Translations under genes and position numbers: made by a program
The notes under the pieces: generated by a model
Seen by the model: the letters and a program-made list of their open reading frames with translations, nothing else
What the model was told of the DNA's origin: nothing
The model's database searches: none
Assembly: GCA_051003695.1 (NCBI GenBank)
Contig: JBPCLB010000061.1
Coordinates: 1 to 7,039 of the forward strand
Source of the DNA: Gaiella sp051003695
GTDB lineage: Bacteria > Actinomycetota > Thermoleophilia > Gaiellales > Gaiellaceae
Reading direction: 5' to 3'
DNA: 7,039 nt
Shown here: piece by piece, positions 6,306 through 7,039 of the stretch
Position numbering within the stretch: the first letter of the stretch is position 1
Layout: each line of letters opens with the position of its first letter

Positions 6306-7039
6306 GTGGCCCAGCCGCTCCAAGCAGTCCGGCGCAAGCTTCCTACGTACCTCGTGGTCGCGCCGTTCGCGATCGTGCTCGCGTTCCCCTTCTACTGGAT
6401 GCTCGTGACGATGTTCAAGGAGGACCTCGACCTCTACAACGCGCAGAACGTGCCGTACGTCTTCAACCCACTCCAGTGGAAGTTCTGGGAATCGGCGACG
6501 ACGAAGCACATCGAGTTCCTGTTCGAGGACACCCAGTACACGAACTGGATCGTGAACACGGCGATCGTGGGCGTCGTTGTCGTCGCGATCACGCTGGTCT
6601 TCGCTCTCCCGGCCGGCTATGCGCTCGCGCGGCTGTCCGGCAGCTGGGGCCAAACGGCGGGGATCGGCATCTTTCTCGTCTACTTGATCCCGCCGACGCT
6701 CCTGTTTCTGCCGCTCTCTCCGGTCGTCGCCAGGCTGGGCCTCCAGAACTCGCTGCTCTCGCTGATCCTCGTCTATCCGTCGTTCACGATTCCGTTCGCG
6801 ACCTGGCTCCTGATGGGCTTCTTCAAGACGATCCCGCAGGAGCTCGAGGACGCCGCCCTCGTGGACGGCTGCTCGAGGATCCAGGCGCTGCTGAGAATCG
6901 TGTTTCCCGTCTCGCTCCCCGGCATCCTGACCGTCGTCATCTTCGCGTTCTCGCTCTGCGTGAACGAGTTCATCTACGCGTTCACGTTCATCTCGTCCTC
7001 GGAGAACCGGACGATCTCGTCCGGCGTGCCCAACGAGCT
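6306..7039 (+). CDS. Sugar ABC transporter permease, MalG/UgpE type (3' end outside window)
   Basis: The frame is open from GTG at 6306 to the right edge, 244 complete codons with no stop; family members are usually about 270-300 aa, so a few dozen residues are missing. The start lies 2 bp after the stop of the preceding permease, with AGGTG (6293-6297) 8 nt upstream. The first helix (about 13-36, ending FPFYWMLVTMFK) is typical of the MalG group. The loop that follows is long for the family, with an acidic stretch near residues 70-76. The next helices include NTAIVGVVVVAITLVFALPAGYALARL. The coupling loop has E181-D-A-A-L-V-D-G followed by IVFPVSLPG. The two permeases would form the heterodimeric channel of one importer. 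The solute-binding protein gene may follow beyond the edge or lie elsewhere. Confidence 0.92.
   Translation, partial: MAQPLQAVRRKLPTYLVVAPFAIVLAFPFYWMLVTMFKEDLDLYNAQNVPYVFNPLQWKFWESATTKHIEFLFEDTQYTNWIVNTAIVGVVVVAITLVFALPAGYALARLSGSWGQTAGIGIFLVYLIPPTLLFLPLSPVVARLGLQNSLLSLILVYPSFTIPFATWLLMGFFKTIPQELEDAALVDGCSRIQALLRIVFPVSLPGILTVVIFAFSLCVNEFIYAFTFISSSENRTISSGVPNE

Overview
The window is GC-rich DNA with short intergenic gaps. It most likely comes from an actinobacterial chromosome, probably class Thermoleophilia (Solirubrobacterales/Gaiellales-like). The best lineage clue is the secreted protein at 415-846. Its N-terminus has the form basic residues - PTPAMVLALAALFFALGGSAFA, a leader pattern I associate with the very common exported proteins of that class. 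The ABC ATPase ending HFFDPETGLGIYD and the molybdoenzyme type also fit actinobacteria. The taxonomic call is inference from memory, not a search result.

Layout, left to right. (1) A minus-strand block runs 1806 to 1: a 10-TM EamA/DMT-type transporter (847-1794 or 1806), then with zero spacing a small secreted protein of unknown function (415-846), a roughly 100-bp gap with a GC hairpin, then the 5' part of a gene cut by the window edge (1-311). The last looks like an RsbW-type anti-sigma/HATPase fold that has lost its N-box residues. (2) A divergent plus-strand gene (1846-4068) encodes a 740-residue Mo/W-bisPGD oxidoreductase with an N-terminal [4Fe-4S] motif. It stands alone, with no partner subunit or maturation gene in view. 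(3) Convergent to it, 15 bp away, a minus-strand gene (4084-5304) encodes a MalK/UgpC-type sugar ABC ATPase. (4) Divergent from that, two plus-strand permease genes (5365-6303 and 6306 to the right edge) encode the MalF-like and MalG-like membrane subunits of the same kind of importer. The MalG-like gene is truncated by the window end.

Functionally, the right half (4084-7039) is a carbohydrate ABC importer locus: one ATPase and two permeases share a 60-bp divergent promoter region. The solute-binding protein that would define the substrate is not in the window. The left half holds an exporter-type permease translationally coupled to a secreted protein, plus the start of a possible stress-regulation gene. 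The molybdoenzyme sits between the two with no obvious functional link to either. No tRNA, rRNA, CRISPR array, insertion sequence or phage gene was seen.

I do not see a clearly new biological system. The points most worth a second look are the Asp at the expected metal-ligand position of the molybdoenzyme, the apparently kinase-dead RsbW-like protein at the left edge, and the zero-gap pairing of a transporter with a small exported protein.
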